This document shows positions 26,461 through 34,217 of a stretch of 64,000 nt of DNA, piece after piece. The position numbers and the translations under genes were made by a program. This DNA comes from Thermanaeromonas toyohensis ToBE (lineage in GTDB: Bacteria > Bacillota > DSM-521 > Neomoorellales > Neomoorellaceae): assembly GCF_900176005.1 (NCBI RefSeq), contig NZ_LT838272.1:3118501-3182500 (forward strand). Direction: 5' to 3'. Below the pieces are notes generated by a model that ran no database searches, was not told where the DNA came from, and worked only from the letters and a program-made list of their open reading frames with translations. How positions within the stretch are numbered: the first letter of the stretch is position 1; every line of letters starts with the position of its first letter.

Positions 26461-29025
26461 ATGGCAAGCGAGGTAACTACTACCAGGATAAGTTTACCGG
26501 TAGAAGGTATGAGTTGTGCATCTTGCGTAGCCAAGGTAGAAAAAGCTTTAAAAAATATCCCAGGTGTACAGGCTGTTCAAGTTAACCTCTTGACCAAGAA
26601 GGCTACAGTCGAGTACAACCCCAGGGAAGCTCAAGTTATGGAGCTGGTCAAGACTATAGAAGAGCTGGGTTATAACGTTCCCCAGGAAGAAGTTTTATTA
26701 AACGTCAGGGGGATGAGCTGTGCTGCTTGTGTAGCCAAGGTAGAAAGGGTAGTGAAGAGCCTCCCGGGGGTGACGGAGGTTGTGGTCAACCTCCCGGCGG
26801 AGTCAGCCCGGGTGCGCTTCTATCCCGGGGCTATCAGCAAAGCTGAAATAAAAAAGGCCATCAGTGAGCTGGGATACGAGGCCAGTGAGAAAGTAACCGG
26901 TCAGGAAGCTTTGGACCGGGAGAGGGAGGCCCGGCAGCAGGAGATACGGCGGCAGGCCCGCAACATGTGGATCGCTTGGCCTTTGAGCGCACTGGTCATG
27001 CTGGGCATGTTCCGGGATGTCTGGATCTTCCCTTATTTTGTTCCCGAGTTCTTGCACAACCCCCTGGTTCTTTGGCTTTTGACCACTCCGGTGGTCTTCA
27101 TCCCCGGCTGGCAGTTCTTTGTTAAAAGCTTTAGGGGCCTAAAGAAAGGCGCCACCGATATGAACTTGCTCTATGCCACCGGTATCGGAGCAGCTTATAT
27201 CATCGCTACTATTAATAGCCTCTGGCCGGAGGCCGGCTTTGGCGGCAAAGGTGCCACCTTCTTTGAGTCCGCTGCGCTGCTTACTGCTTTTATCGTTCTG
27301 GGCCGTTACCTGGAGGCTTTAACCAGGGGCCGCACTTCCGAGGCCATTCGAAAACTTTTGAGCCTTCAGGCCCAGACGGCCAGGGTTATCCGGGACGGCC
27401 AGGAAATAGAGATCGCGGTAGATGAAGTAGCCATCGGCGATATCGTAGTGGTGCGGCCGGGAGAAAAAATTCCGGTCGATGGTGAGGTCATCGAGGGCTA
27501 CTCAGTAGTGGATGAGTCCATGCTTACGGGCGAGAGCATTCCTGTAGAAAAGAAGGTGGGCGACCAGGTTATCGGGGCCACTATTAATAAGACGGGCTCC
27601 TTTAAATTTCGGGCCACCAGGGTAGGGAGCGAGACGGCTCTGGCTCAGATCATAAGAATGGTGGAAGATGCCCAGGCTTCCAAAGCGCCGATACAGCGGC
27701 TGGCAGATTTTGTGGCCGGGCATTTTATCGCCGGGGTGCACGTCCTGGCTCTGATTGTCTTTCTCTTCTGGTTTTTCTATGGGTTTGACCGCTATTTCCT
27801 CCCCGACAGCCGTTTTATCCTTTCTCCCTATAGCCTGGCAGAAATCGGGGTTTTCGGCTTTGCCCTGCTTCTAAGCGTCACTACTCTGGTCATTTCCTGC
27901 CCCTGCGCCTTAGGTCTGGCTACTCCCAGCGCCATGATGGCCGGTACGGGCAAAGGGGCAGAAAACGGGATCCTCTTTAAGGGGGCCGATGCGGTAGAAG
28001 CTAGCGCCAAGCTCAATGCTGTGGTTTTCGATAAAACCGGTACACTAACCAAGGGTGAGCCCGAAGTGACCGATGTGGTGGCCGGAAGTAACTGGGATGA
28101 AGAGCGCGTGTTGCTTTACGCCGCTGCCGTGGAAAAAAATTCCGAGCACCCCTTGGGCGAAGCTATCGTACGGAAAGCCAGAGCTTTAGGTTTGGAGCTA
28201 GGGGACGCAGATGAATTTCGGGCCATACCTGGCCACGGGGTGGAGGCCTCCTGGCGGGGAGAAAAGATTCTTTTAGGCAACCGACGGCTTATGAGCAAAC
28301 AGAAGATAGACATAAGCGGGCTCCTGCCCCAGGCTGCAAGATTAGAAGAACAAGGGAAGACGGCCATGTTCCTGGCGGTGAACGGAAGAGCAGCTGGAGT
28401 TATTGCCGTGGCCGATACCCTGAAGGAATACGTACCGGAAGCCATCGCGCGGCTTAAGAAGATGGGGCTTCAAGTGGCCATGATTACCGGCGATAACCGG
28501 CGTACGGCCGAAGCCATCGCCCGACAGGCGGGTATCGACCGGGTGCTGGCCGAAGTACTTCCTCAGGATAAGGCCAGCGAAGTGAAAAAGCTCCAAGAAC
28601 AGGGTCTTAAGGTGGCTATGGTAGGCGATGGTATCAACGACGCGCCAGCCTTGGCCCAGTCCGATGTGGGCATCGCCATAGGTAGCGGTACCGACGTGGC
28701 CAAGGAGACAGGTGAAATCATCCTTATTAAAAATGATATCCGCGATGTGGTGGCGGCTATCGAGATAGGCCGGGCTACCATGCGCAAAGTTCGGCAGAAT
28801 CTCTTCTGGGCCTTTATCTACAATACTCTGGGTATCCCCATAGCCGCAGGGATATTGTATCCGTGGACAGGGCTTATTGTCAGCCCCGAGCTCGCCGCTT
28901 TCTTTATGGCCATCAGCTCAGTATCCGTGACCTTAAACACCTTGCTTTTAAAGCGCTTTGAACCTTCTACGAAGGACGAAAAGGCGTGGACAGCAGCGGC
29001 CAAAGCTAAATATAAGTATGCTTAA
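26461..29025 (+). CDS. copA: Copper-exporting P1B-type ATPase with two HMA domains
   Basis: An 854-aa ATPase. Two N-terminal heavy-metal domains each have GMSCASC or GMSCAAC (CxxC near residues 19-22 and 87-90). Then come eight membrane segments with the ion-binding [11 protein letters not shown] (CPC), the actuator motif [10 protein letters not shown], the phosphorylation site [11 protein letters not shown], the nucleotide-site SEHPLG and the hinge [14 protein letters not shown]. The CPC motif with YN and MSS-type residues later indicates Cu(I) export. ATG after AAAGGAG. It heads an operon of small membrane proteins and a lipoprotein. Confidence 0.97.
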   Translation: MASEVTTTRISLPVEGMSCASCVAKVEKALKNIPGVQAVQVNLLTKKATVEYNPREAQVMELVKTIEELGYNVPQEEVLLNVRGMSCAACVAKVERVVKSLPGVTEVVVNLPAESARVRFYPGAISKAEIKKAISELGYEASEKVTGQEALDREREARQQEIRRQARNMWIAWPLSALVMLGMFRDVWIFPYFVPEFLHNPLVLWLLTTPVVFIPGWQFFVKSFRGLKKGATDMNLLYATGIGAAYIIATINSLWPEAGFGGKGATFFESAALLTAFIVLGRYLEALTRGRTSEAIRKLLSLQAQTARVIRDGQEIEIAVDEVAIGDIVVVRPGEKIPVDGEVIEGYSVVDESMLTGESIPVEKKVGDQVIGATINKTGSFKFRATRVGSETALAQIIRMVEDAQASKAPIQRLADFVAGHFIAGVHVLALIVFLFWFFYGFDRYFLPDSRFILSPYSLAEIGVFGFALLLSVTTLVISCPCALGLATPSAMMAGTGKGAENGILFKGADAVEASAKLNAVVFDKTGTLTKGEPEVTDVVAGSNWDEERVLLYAAAVEKNSEHPLGEAIVRKARALGLELGDADEFRAIPGHGVEASWRGEKILLGNRRLMSKQKIDISGLLPQAARLEEQGKTAMFLAVNGRAAGVIAVADTLKEYVPEAIARLKKMGLQVAMITGDNRRTAEAIARQAGIDRVLAEVLPQDKASEVKKLQEQGLKVAMVGDGINDAPALAQSDVGIAIGSGTDVAKETGEIILIKNDIRDVVAAIEIGRATMRKVRQNLFWAFIYNTLGIPIAAGILYPWTGLIVSPELAAFFMAISSVSVTLNTLLLKRFEPSTKDEKAWTAAAKAKYKYA

Positions 29026-29116
29026 AGTAAACTAGGGGCCGGTATTCCTGCTGGCAATGCGATTCTCGCAAAAGTCAAGTTGGAGTACCAGTCTGGCCAG
29101 TGGGAGGAGGATTAAG

Positions 29117-29344
29117 ATGCCTAATAACCCCAATAATACTGACAAAGTGGCCAAAATAAGCGCTCTTCTTTATACCGGAATTTCCCTTGTAGCAGCTCTG
29201 CTTTTTCTCTTACTGACCTATGCTACAGGCAAGACCTATACTCTGGTGGCCCGCTACGGCGGCGCCGCCTGGGTCTTCATCCTGACTATGATCATCACTA
29301 TGCCCTTGGTCATCCCCTGGGTGCAGAAAAGGTACCGGCCGTAA
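29117..29344 (+). CDS. 75-aa two-segment membrane protein in the copper operon
   Basis: From ATG 29117 (after GGGAGGAGG) the protein has 75 residues, a short polar N-terminus (MPNNPNNTDKVAK) and two hydrophobic segments (about 17-37 and 45-65). The longer frame from 29057 has no ribosome site. No Cys or His metal motif is present. Function unknown; it is 91 bases after copA and probably co-transcribed. Confidence 0.65.
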   Translation: MPNNPNNTDKVAKISALLYTGISLVAALLFLLLTYATGKTYTLVARYGGAAWVFILTMIITMPLVIPWVQKRYRP

Positions 29345-29445
29345 CAAAAGGAACCTTTATTTTAACTGGCCTTGTTTCAATTTGCCTTGATCTTAGTAAT
29401 TAAGCGAAAATGCTTGCCCAAATATCCTGAAAGGAAGGGTCGTTA

Positions 29446-29688
29446 ATGCATCATAGAAAAAATCACCACCTCCTGATGCTGTTAGGCTGTGGCTTAATGC
29501 TTATAGCCGTGTTTCTCCTTCTCAGTGGATTGGGTAGTGCGGTAAACAGGGAGGCCAGCGGGGCCCTGGGTTTGAGTGGCGCTTGGGCCGGGTTATTGTT
29601 TTTGCTTTGTCCCCTTATGCATCTTCTTATGCTGCAGGGACATAAGCAGGAGGAATACCCCCGGAAAGATAAGCCGCCTGATAATTAG
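29446..29688 (+). CDS. 80-aa DUF2933-like membrane protein
   Basis: The His-rich start MHHRKNHHLL, one to two hydrophobic segments and the CPLMHLLMLQGHK region with Met, His and Cys resemble small DUF2933-type proteins often found beside copper genes. Length 80 aa, ATG after GGAAGGG. A role in copper handling at the membrane is inferred from neighbours. Confidence 0.65.
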   Translation: MHHRKNHHLLMLLGCGLMLIAVFLLLSGLGSAVNREASGALGLSGAWAGLLFLLCPLMHLLMLQGHKQEEYPRKDKPPDN

Positions 29689-29718
29689 TCGTAATTTATA
29701 TATTTGGGGGGAATGCGA

Positions 29719-30180
29719 TTGAAGCCAGATAAGAGGTTGATCCTAAGGCGAGCGGTGTTGGTGGGGTTGATAGCCTCCTTAATCCTTTTAACCTTTTATT
29801 TTTTGGTGGTAGGATTTACTTCCGGTTCCTTTAAACATAGCAGGGAACTCCTGGCTCAAGATGCCTTTTATGTCCTGCTCATTGCTGCTGGATTTGGTAC
29901 CCAGGTAGGTCTTTTTAGCTATATACGACAAGTACAGAAGCTGGTGCGGGTGCGCGGGGCAGGAGCGGTGGCAGCTTCGGGAACAGGAGCTTCTACCGTC
30001 TCCATGCTAGCCTGTTGCCTACACCACATAGGGGAAGTTTTGCCTGTATTAGCAGCCTCGGGAGTGGCCATCTTTTTTGAACAATACCGCTATCCTGTTA
30101 TGTGGGTCGGTATAGCTATAAATCTGCTGGGTATTTATCTCATGGTACGCATGATAACCAGGCATGGCTTCCGGCTTTGA
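29719..30180 (+). CDS. Four-segment membrane protein with Cys/His pair in a membrane helix
   Basis: 153 aa from TTG 29719, seven bases after GGGGGG. Four hydrophobic segments are predicted (about 12-35, 47-65, 85-115 and 120-145). The third contains MLACCLHHIGEVLPVLAASG, with a CC-x-HH set that could bind copper within the membrane. The frame opens earlier at TTG 29704, too close to the ribosome site. Family not recognised with certainty; operon context suggests a metal role. Confidence 0.65.
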   Translation: MKPDKRLILRRAVLVGLIASLILLTFYFLVVGFTSGSFKHSRELLAQDAFYVLLIAAGFGTQVGLFSYIRQVQKLVRVRGAGAVAASGTGASTVSMLACCLHHIGEVLPVLAASGVAIFFEQYRYPVMWVGIAINLLGIYLMVRMITRHGFRL

Positions 30181-30249
30181 ACTAGGCCCACTCTGCTTTA
30201 GCATTGGCCCAGCTTGGGGGTAAATCTAAGTAAAAGGAAGGTGGAAAAT

Positions 30250-30936
30250 TTGACTCAAAGAAAAGGCCTACTTTTAGTCTTTATCCTTTTGTTGTTTACA
30301 ACACTTCTGGTCGGGTGCGGCTGGGAAAAAAAGCAATCTAGCTCCCCGTCAGGGGAGAAAACGTCAGAATCCCAACAAGTGCAGGTAGAAAAGGAAAAGA
30401 CAACAGAATTACGGGAAGAAAAAGGGGCCGAAACACAATCTGGTAAGGATCAGAGCCAGGTTCTAAAACAGGACCTTAAACAAAGCCCGCTAAACCCCGA
30501 CCAAAAACAACAACCCAACAACAAACCCCCGGTTCCCCAAAGGCCCCTGGAGGCCACATTTTATGAGCGGCGGGAATCTAAAGGTGGTATAGAGGTGGAA
30601 ATTACTTGGGTCACCCCGGAATACTTAAGGGCACGCGGACAAAAGCCCACACCGGAACAGGAACGGGACCTAACCTCTAACCTAGTCTTTAACATTGCTT
30701 TGACTACCCATGCAGGCAATTTGATGAGCTTCGATTTTGCCGGTTCTACCTCCCTCAAAATCAATGGGCAGGAAGCGGGGAAAGGAACCTGGCAACTGGT
30801 GTCCGCGGATGCTCACCACCCTGAAGGTATCTTACGTTTTACCGCCCCGGTCGACGAGCCAGTTAAGGATTTAACTTTAATTATTAAGGGCCTAGGTGAG
30901 GTGCCTGAGCGCGTATTTAAATGGGAACTCCCTTAG
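30250..30936 (+). CDS. Secreted lipoprotein of the copper operon
   Basis: The signal peptide ends in the lipobox LLVGC (Cys near residue 23), so it is a lipid-anchored surface protein. A low-complexity Gln/Lys/Glu/Ser linker (about 25-100) is followed by a beta-rich domain of about 125 aa (FYERRESKGGIEVEITWV ... VFKWELP). The domain is not recognised. Start: TTG 30250, after AAGGAAGGTGG. The frame extends upstream to 30214 without a ribosome site. It could bind or deliver metal outside the membrane; unproven. Confidence 0.75.
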   Translation: MTQRKGLLLVFILLLFTTLLVGCGWEKKQSSSPSGEKTSESQQVQVEKEKTTELREEKGAETQSGKDQSQVLKQDLKQSPLNPDQKQQPNNKPPVPQRPLEATFYERRESKGGIEVEITWVTPEYLRARGQKPTPEQERDLTSNLVFNIALTTHAGNLMSFDFAGSTSLKINGQEAGKGTWQLVSADAHHPEGILRFTAPVDEPVKDLTLIIKGLGEVPERVFKWELP

Positions 30937-30998
30937 CCAAAAATTTACAATTTGTCCATACATATAGCAAACTTTCTTTAAACAACCTAAAAGGGGTA

Positions 30999-31033
30999 AC
31001 CCCCTGATCTTCATGGTGGAGGGTTTTGTTTTA
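30999..31033 (+). terminator. Possible terminator or attenuator after the lipoprotein gene
   Basis: ACCCCC (30999-31004) pairs with GGAGGGT (31018-31024) with one bulged base, followed by TTTTGTTTT. It sits before the 54-aa gene and may lower its expression. Confidence 0.5.
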
Positions 31034-31059
31034 ATAATTACACAAAGGAGGAGATAACC

Positions 31060-31224
31060 ATGGAATTTCTTTCCGCATATTTCCCTTACCTCATTTTAGG
31101 CGGATTAATGTTTTTAATGATGCGCTTCGGGGGTGGATGTTGCGGAGGTCACCGGTACAGCGGTCACAGCCATAATAGACGGTTGGAGCACGCTGAGCAC
31201 GATAATGGGTCAAAACCTAGTTAG
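31060..31224 (+). CDS. 54-aa membrane peptide with Cys-Cys and His residues
   Basis: A short gene with a strong ribosome site (AAAGGAGGAG) and ATG at 31060. One hydrophobic segment (YFPYLILGGLMFLMMRFGG) is followed by GCCGGHRYSGHSH and a charged tail. The Met, Cys and His content suggests copper binding, as for other small proteins of this operon. It is too short for routine gene callers and easily missed. Confidence 0.65.
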   Translation: MEFLSAYFPYLILGGLMFLMMRFGGGCCGGHRYSGHSHNRRLEHAEHDNGSKPS

Positions 31225-31229
31225 GTCTT

Positions 31230-31523
31230 TCAAGTATTAATTGCCATATCTTTAAGTTGAGGAACCAGAAGGCCAATGAAGGCCCCCAAAAAGGCAAAAT
31301 CCAGTTGAAAGCGGCTAATCGTAAGGGCGTAAGATTCGTCATTCAGGAAATGGCCCAGTATTGCAAGTTTCCAGAACTTGACCCCGACGAGGTAAGGGGC
31401 CAGGGACGCTCCCATAAGCAGGTGACGCAAGTTTAGCAGAAAGGTAGCTAGAATAATCTGACTAGCTGTGGCTCCTGCCGCAGTCATGCTAATGGCCACG
31501 AACTGCGACGACCCGGCAATCTC
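31230..31523 (-). pseudogene. azlC: Remnant of an AzlC-family permease gene
   Basis: The frame reads EIAGSSQFVAISMTAAGATA, then FLLNLRHLLMGASLAPYL and LNDESYALT, all AzlC (branched-chain amino acid export) hallmarks. After ISRFQ it jumps to LDFAFLGAFIGLLVPQL, which normally lies about 50 residues later. The N-terminus is missing upstream of a TAA at 31524-31526, and about 60 C-terminal residues are absent. No azlD is present. This is a decayed gene with at least three deletions. Confidence 0.8.
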
Positions 31524-31705
31524 TTAAAGAAGGGTTTTCCCTTTCCTTCTCTCTTACTTTTTTCGGCATAAATGCCCCCCGTAATATCTACTCCTGTCTC
31601 TGGCTTTACCTTTAAAGGTTCTTCCTTTTTTGCCGCTTTCCTACCTCTCCTTAAGGCAAAAGATATGGAAAACTTGCGCCGTGAACGGGGCCTGTTTTTT
31701 AACAT
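31484..31705 (-). CDS. Doubtful 73-aa basic frame overlapping the azlC remnant
   Basis: ATG 31705 with GAAGGGA upstream opens a 73-codon frame rich in Lys and Arg (RRKFSISFALRRGRKAAKK). Its last part uses azlC remnant DNA in another frame, so any real gene here is a fusion to decayed sequence. It may be the start of a lost gene or chance. Confidence 0.2.
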   Translation of the reverse strand: MLKNRPRSRRKFSISFALRRGRKAAKKEEPLKVKPETGVDITGGIYAEKSKREGKGKPFFKRLPGRRSSWPLA

Positions 31706-31714
31706 ATTCCCTTC

Positions 31715-31744
31715 TTCTTCGCTGTAGTAATTTTTTGCGAAGAA
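31715..31744. terminator. Inverted repeat before the DsrE-TusA operon
   Basis: TTCTTCGC (31715-31722) pairs with GCGAAGAA (31737-31744); the loop is T-rich and an ATTTT follows. It may end transcription on one strand or be part of the promoter region of the following operon. Confidence 0.4.
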
Positions 31745-31862
31745 ATTTTAAAGCATAGGAGGAATTTTCTGGGCCTTGTCGAATATGTATTTAGTAGAAA
31801 ACAAAGATTTCGGGATTCGGCCAAAAGTTCACTTTCACTTTAATCAAGGAAGGAGGATTCTT

Positions 31863-32258
31863 ATGGAACAACCCAAACTGTCTGTTATCTTACTTTCCGG
31901 AGAACTAGAGAAGTTGCAAGCCGGGTGCCTTATCAGTTCAGTGGCCTCCATGTCGGGAATGGAAGTCAACGTCTTTGTTACTATGGAAGCTTTAAGATCC
32001 TTCCGTAAAGAGGTAATTGAAGCTAAGGACTTTAAAGCAGGTCTTATCGGCCAGGAAATGCTCAACAAACAAGTAGATCTATTCTATAAGCTCTTAGAAA
32101 ACGGTAAGGAGATGGGGAACTTAAAGGTATTTGGATGTGCTATGGCCATAGACCTGATGGGATGGAAAAAAGAAGATTTCATAGATATCTTTGACGATAT
32201 AATTGGCGTTACTGCTTTCCTGGGCAAGGCTGCAGGTAGCCAAGTCATCGTAATGTAA
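31863..32258 (+). CDS. DsrE-family sulfur-transfer protein
   Basis: 131 aa from ATG 31863, behind GGAAGGAGG. The fold pattern fits DsrE/DsrE2-like proteins: GCLISSVASMSGMEVNVFVTMEAL near residues 20-42 and KVFGCAMAIDLMGW with the conserved Cys near 93. Such proteins carry persulfide sulfur. First gene of a four-gene operon with TusA, an SQR-like flavoprotein and a DUF1641 protein. The open frame from 31776 has poor ribosome spacing and includes this site, so it was not used. Confidence 0.85.
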   Translation: MEQPKLSVILLSGELEKLQAGCLISSVASMSGMEVNVFVTMEALRSFRKEVIEAKDFKAGLIGQEMLNKQVDLFYKLLENGKEMGNLKVFGCAMAIDLMGWKKEDFIDIFDDIIGVTAFLGKAAGSQVIVM

Positions 32259-32280
32259 AAAGGTTATGGGGGGTATATTC

Positions 32281-32523
32281 GTGTCTGAAGAAGTAAGCAT
32301 TACTAAGACTATTGATGCCCGGGGCTCCTACTGTCCAGGCCCGCTTATGGAACTGGTCAAAGCCATTAAGCGTGGCCAGGTAGGAGATGTATATGAATTG
32401 TTGTCCAGTGATAGCGGTTCGGCCAAAGATGTACCAGAATGGGTCAACAAAATGGGTCATGAACTAATTTATTGCAAGCCAGAGGGCGATTTCTGGCGCA
32501 TCGCGGTAAGAAAAACGAAGTAA
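32281..32523 (+). CDS. tusA: TusA/SirA-like sulfur carrier
   Basis: An 80-aa TusA-fold protein with the defining motif DARGSYCPGPLMELVKAI, whose Cys carries persulfide sulfur. The second half (SGSAKDVPEWVNKMGHELI) is also typical. GTG 32281 follows GGGGGG by seven bases. Together with DsrE it forms a sulfur relay, probably passing sulfur to or from the SQR-like protein next in the operon. Confidence 0.92.
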   Translation: MSEEVSITKTIDARGSYCPGPLMELVKAIKRGQVGDVYELLSSDSGSAKDVPEWVNKMGHELIYCKPEGDFWRIAVRKTK

Positions 32524-32590
32524 AGAAGTGTGGGGTATGCGCCGGTATCGGCGCATACCCCAGAATGCGATTTAGGTGGAGGTCAGGCTG

Positions 32591-33730
32591 ATGACCAAAC
32601 GTATAGTCATTGTCGGTGGCGGCGTAGCCGGTACTATGGTGGCCAACCGGTTAGCCAAATCTATGGTCAAAGAGGTCTATGATGGTGAGCTAGAAATAGT
32701 GCTAATAACAAATACCGCTCAGCATATTTACCAACCAGGTTTTTTATTTATAGCTTTTAATGAAGGCTTTATGGATCAGTTCAAAAAAGAGGAGAAATAT
32801 CTATTACACCCCAGAATTAATTTAGTTATTGACGAAGCAAAGATCATAGATGTTAAGGGCTACAAGGTTATTACTGAGAGGCAATCCTTTGATTATGACT
32901 TTTTAGTGATAGCCACCGGATCCTACCCCGATATGAACTCGGTGCCCGGCCTGGCGGAAGCCGGCCACACCTTCTATACTCCGGACGGCGCAGTTAAGTT
33001 ACGGGAGGCCATGTTAAATTTTAAGGGCGGCACTTTGCTCTTAACCATTGATGTGCCCCATAAGTGTCCCGTTGCGCCCTTAGAGTTTATCTTTATGGCT
33101 GATGATTTTTATAGGGAATTGGGTATCCGTGATAAAGTAAAATTAAAATACACTTATCCCATCGGGCGCGTCCATTCCATGGAAGCTATTGCGAGCTGGG
33201 CTGTTCAAGAATTTGATAGGCGAGGGATCGAGTACGAAGTATTCTTCAACCTGGAAAAGGTCGATCCAGAGAAGAAAATTGCCTACAACATGGACGGGTC
33301 AGAACACCCTTTTGATTTGCTCGTCTCCATCCCGGCCCACCGCGGAGCCCAAGTTATTAAAGATTCCGGTTTAGGGGATGAAGATGGATTTATTCCCACC
33401 GACCGCTATACCTTAAAAATGGAAGGACAGGATAACGTTTATGTGGTGGGCGATGCTACTAACCTCCCGGTCAGCAAGGCCGGTTCTACCGCCCATTATG
33501 AGGCAGATATAGTGGTTAAAAATATAATCAGCGAAGTAAAAGGGATACCGGCCTCCCACCGTTACGACGGCAAAGCTTTCTGCTTCATTGAGACCGGTTT
33601 AAAGGAGGCTACCTATATAACTTTCAATTATGAACAACCGCCGAGGCTTTCTCCTCCCTCGGAAATGTTGCACTGGTTTAAGCTCTCTTATAACGAAATA
33701 TACTGGTTGGCCGCTCGTGGCATTTTGTAA
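32591..33730 (+). CDS. Sulfide:quinone reductase-like FAD flavoprotein
   Basis: The 379-aa protein has an FAD motif IVIVGGGVAGTMVANRLA at the N-terminus, a second IATGSYPDMNSVPG and the C-terminal NVYVVGDATNLPVSKAG. This is the FCSD/SQR branch of the disulfide-reductase family. A Cys in VPHKCPVAPLEF (near residue 159) matches a catalytic SQR position, and another is in GKAFCFIETG. A C-terminal amphipathic end (HWFKLSYNEIYWLAARGIL) suits membrane contact. It may oxidise sulfide or reduce polysulfide. ATG 32591 after GGTGGAGG. Confidence 0.85.
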   Translation: MTKRIVIVGGGVAGTMVANRLAKSMVKEVYDGELEIVLITNTAQHIYQPGFLFIAFNEGFMDQFKKEEKYLLHPRINLVIDEAKIIDVKGYKVITERQSFDYDFLVIATGSYPDMNSVPGLAEAGHTFYTPDGAVKLREAMLNFKGGTLLLTIDVPHKCPVAPLEFIFMADDFYRELGIRDKVKLKYTYPIGRVHSMEAIASWAVQEFDRRGIEYEVFFNLEKVDPEKKIAYNMDGSEHPFDLLVSIPAHRGAQVIKDSGLGDEDGFIPTDRYTLKMEGQDNVYVVGDATNLPVSKAGSTAHYEADIVVKNIISEVKGIPASHRYDGKAFCFIETGLKEATYITFNYEQPPRLSPPSEMLHWFKLSYNEIYWLAARGIL

Positions 33731-33745
33731 AAGGGAGTGGAGAAA

Positions 33746-34204
33746 ATGGCTCATGGAGTCGCTTATAACTTAAATCACTCCGAGACCTCAGAACTTCTGC
33801 AAGAGCTGGAAAAGGTCAATAACAACCTTAAGACCCTCCTACAACAATTAAACAGGTGGCAAGAAACTGGTACCCTCGATACCCTCATAAAGCTAGGTGT
33901 AGTTATCCAGGCTGCCAAGGATTCCTTGACACCAGGTGTAATCAGTAGTGTCCTCTCCCAAGTGGTAAACACCGTATCCCTCTTGGACCGTATCCAATCC
34001 CTAGGCGGGGACCAACTCATAGCCAGTACTATCCAGGCCTTAGAGGAAGCTATTCAGGAAAACAAAAACCAACCCCCAAAAAGCTTATGGAGCCTGCTCC
34101 GGCTATTAAATCAGGACCCCCAAGTTAAAAGGAGTTTGGGAATATTTGTTTCCTTTTTACAAAAGTTCTCTGCGCATCTAAACTTTGCTCAAGTAAAAGA
34201 ATAG
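33746..34204 (+). CDS. DUF1641 protein
   Basis: 152 aa, mostly helical, with the DUF1641 pattern LDTLIKLGVVIQAAKDSLTP and a C-terminal LLRLLNQDPQVKRSLG. These proteins are often found beside SQR-like or formate dehydrogenase-related genes, with unknown function, perhaps as a partner subunit. ATG 33746 after GGGAG, 15 bases after the flavoprotein gene. It is the last gene of the sulfur operon, convergent with feoB. Confidence 0.8.
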   Translation: MAHGVAYNLNHSETSELLQELEKVNNNLKTLLQQLNRWQETGTLDTLIKLGVVIQAAKDSLTPGVISSVLSQVVNTVSLLDRIQSLGGDQLIASTIQALEEAIQENKNQPPKSLWSLLRLLNQDPQVKRSLGIFVSFLQKFSAHLNFAQVKE

Positions 34205-34217
34205 AGCTCGGGGCAAT

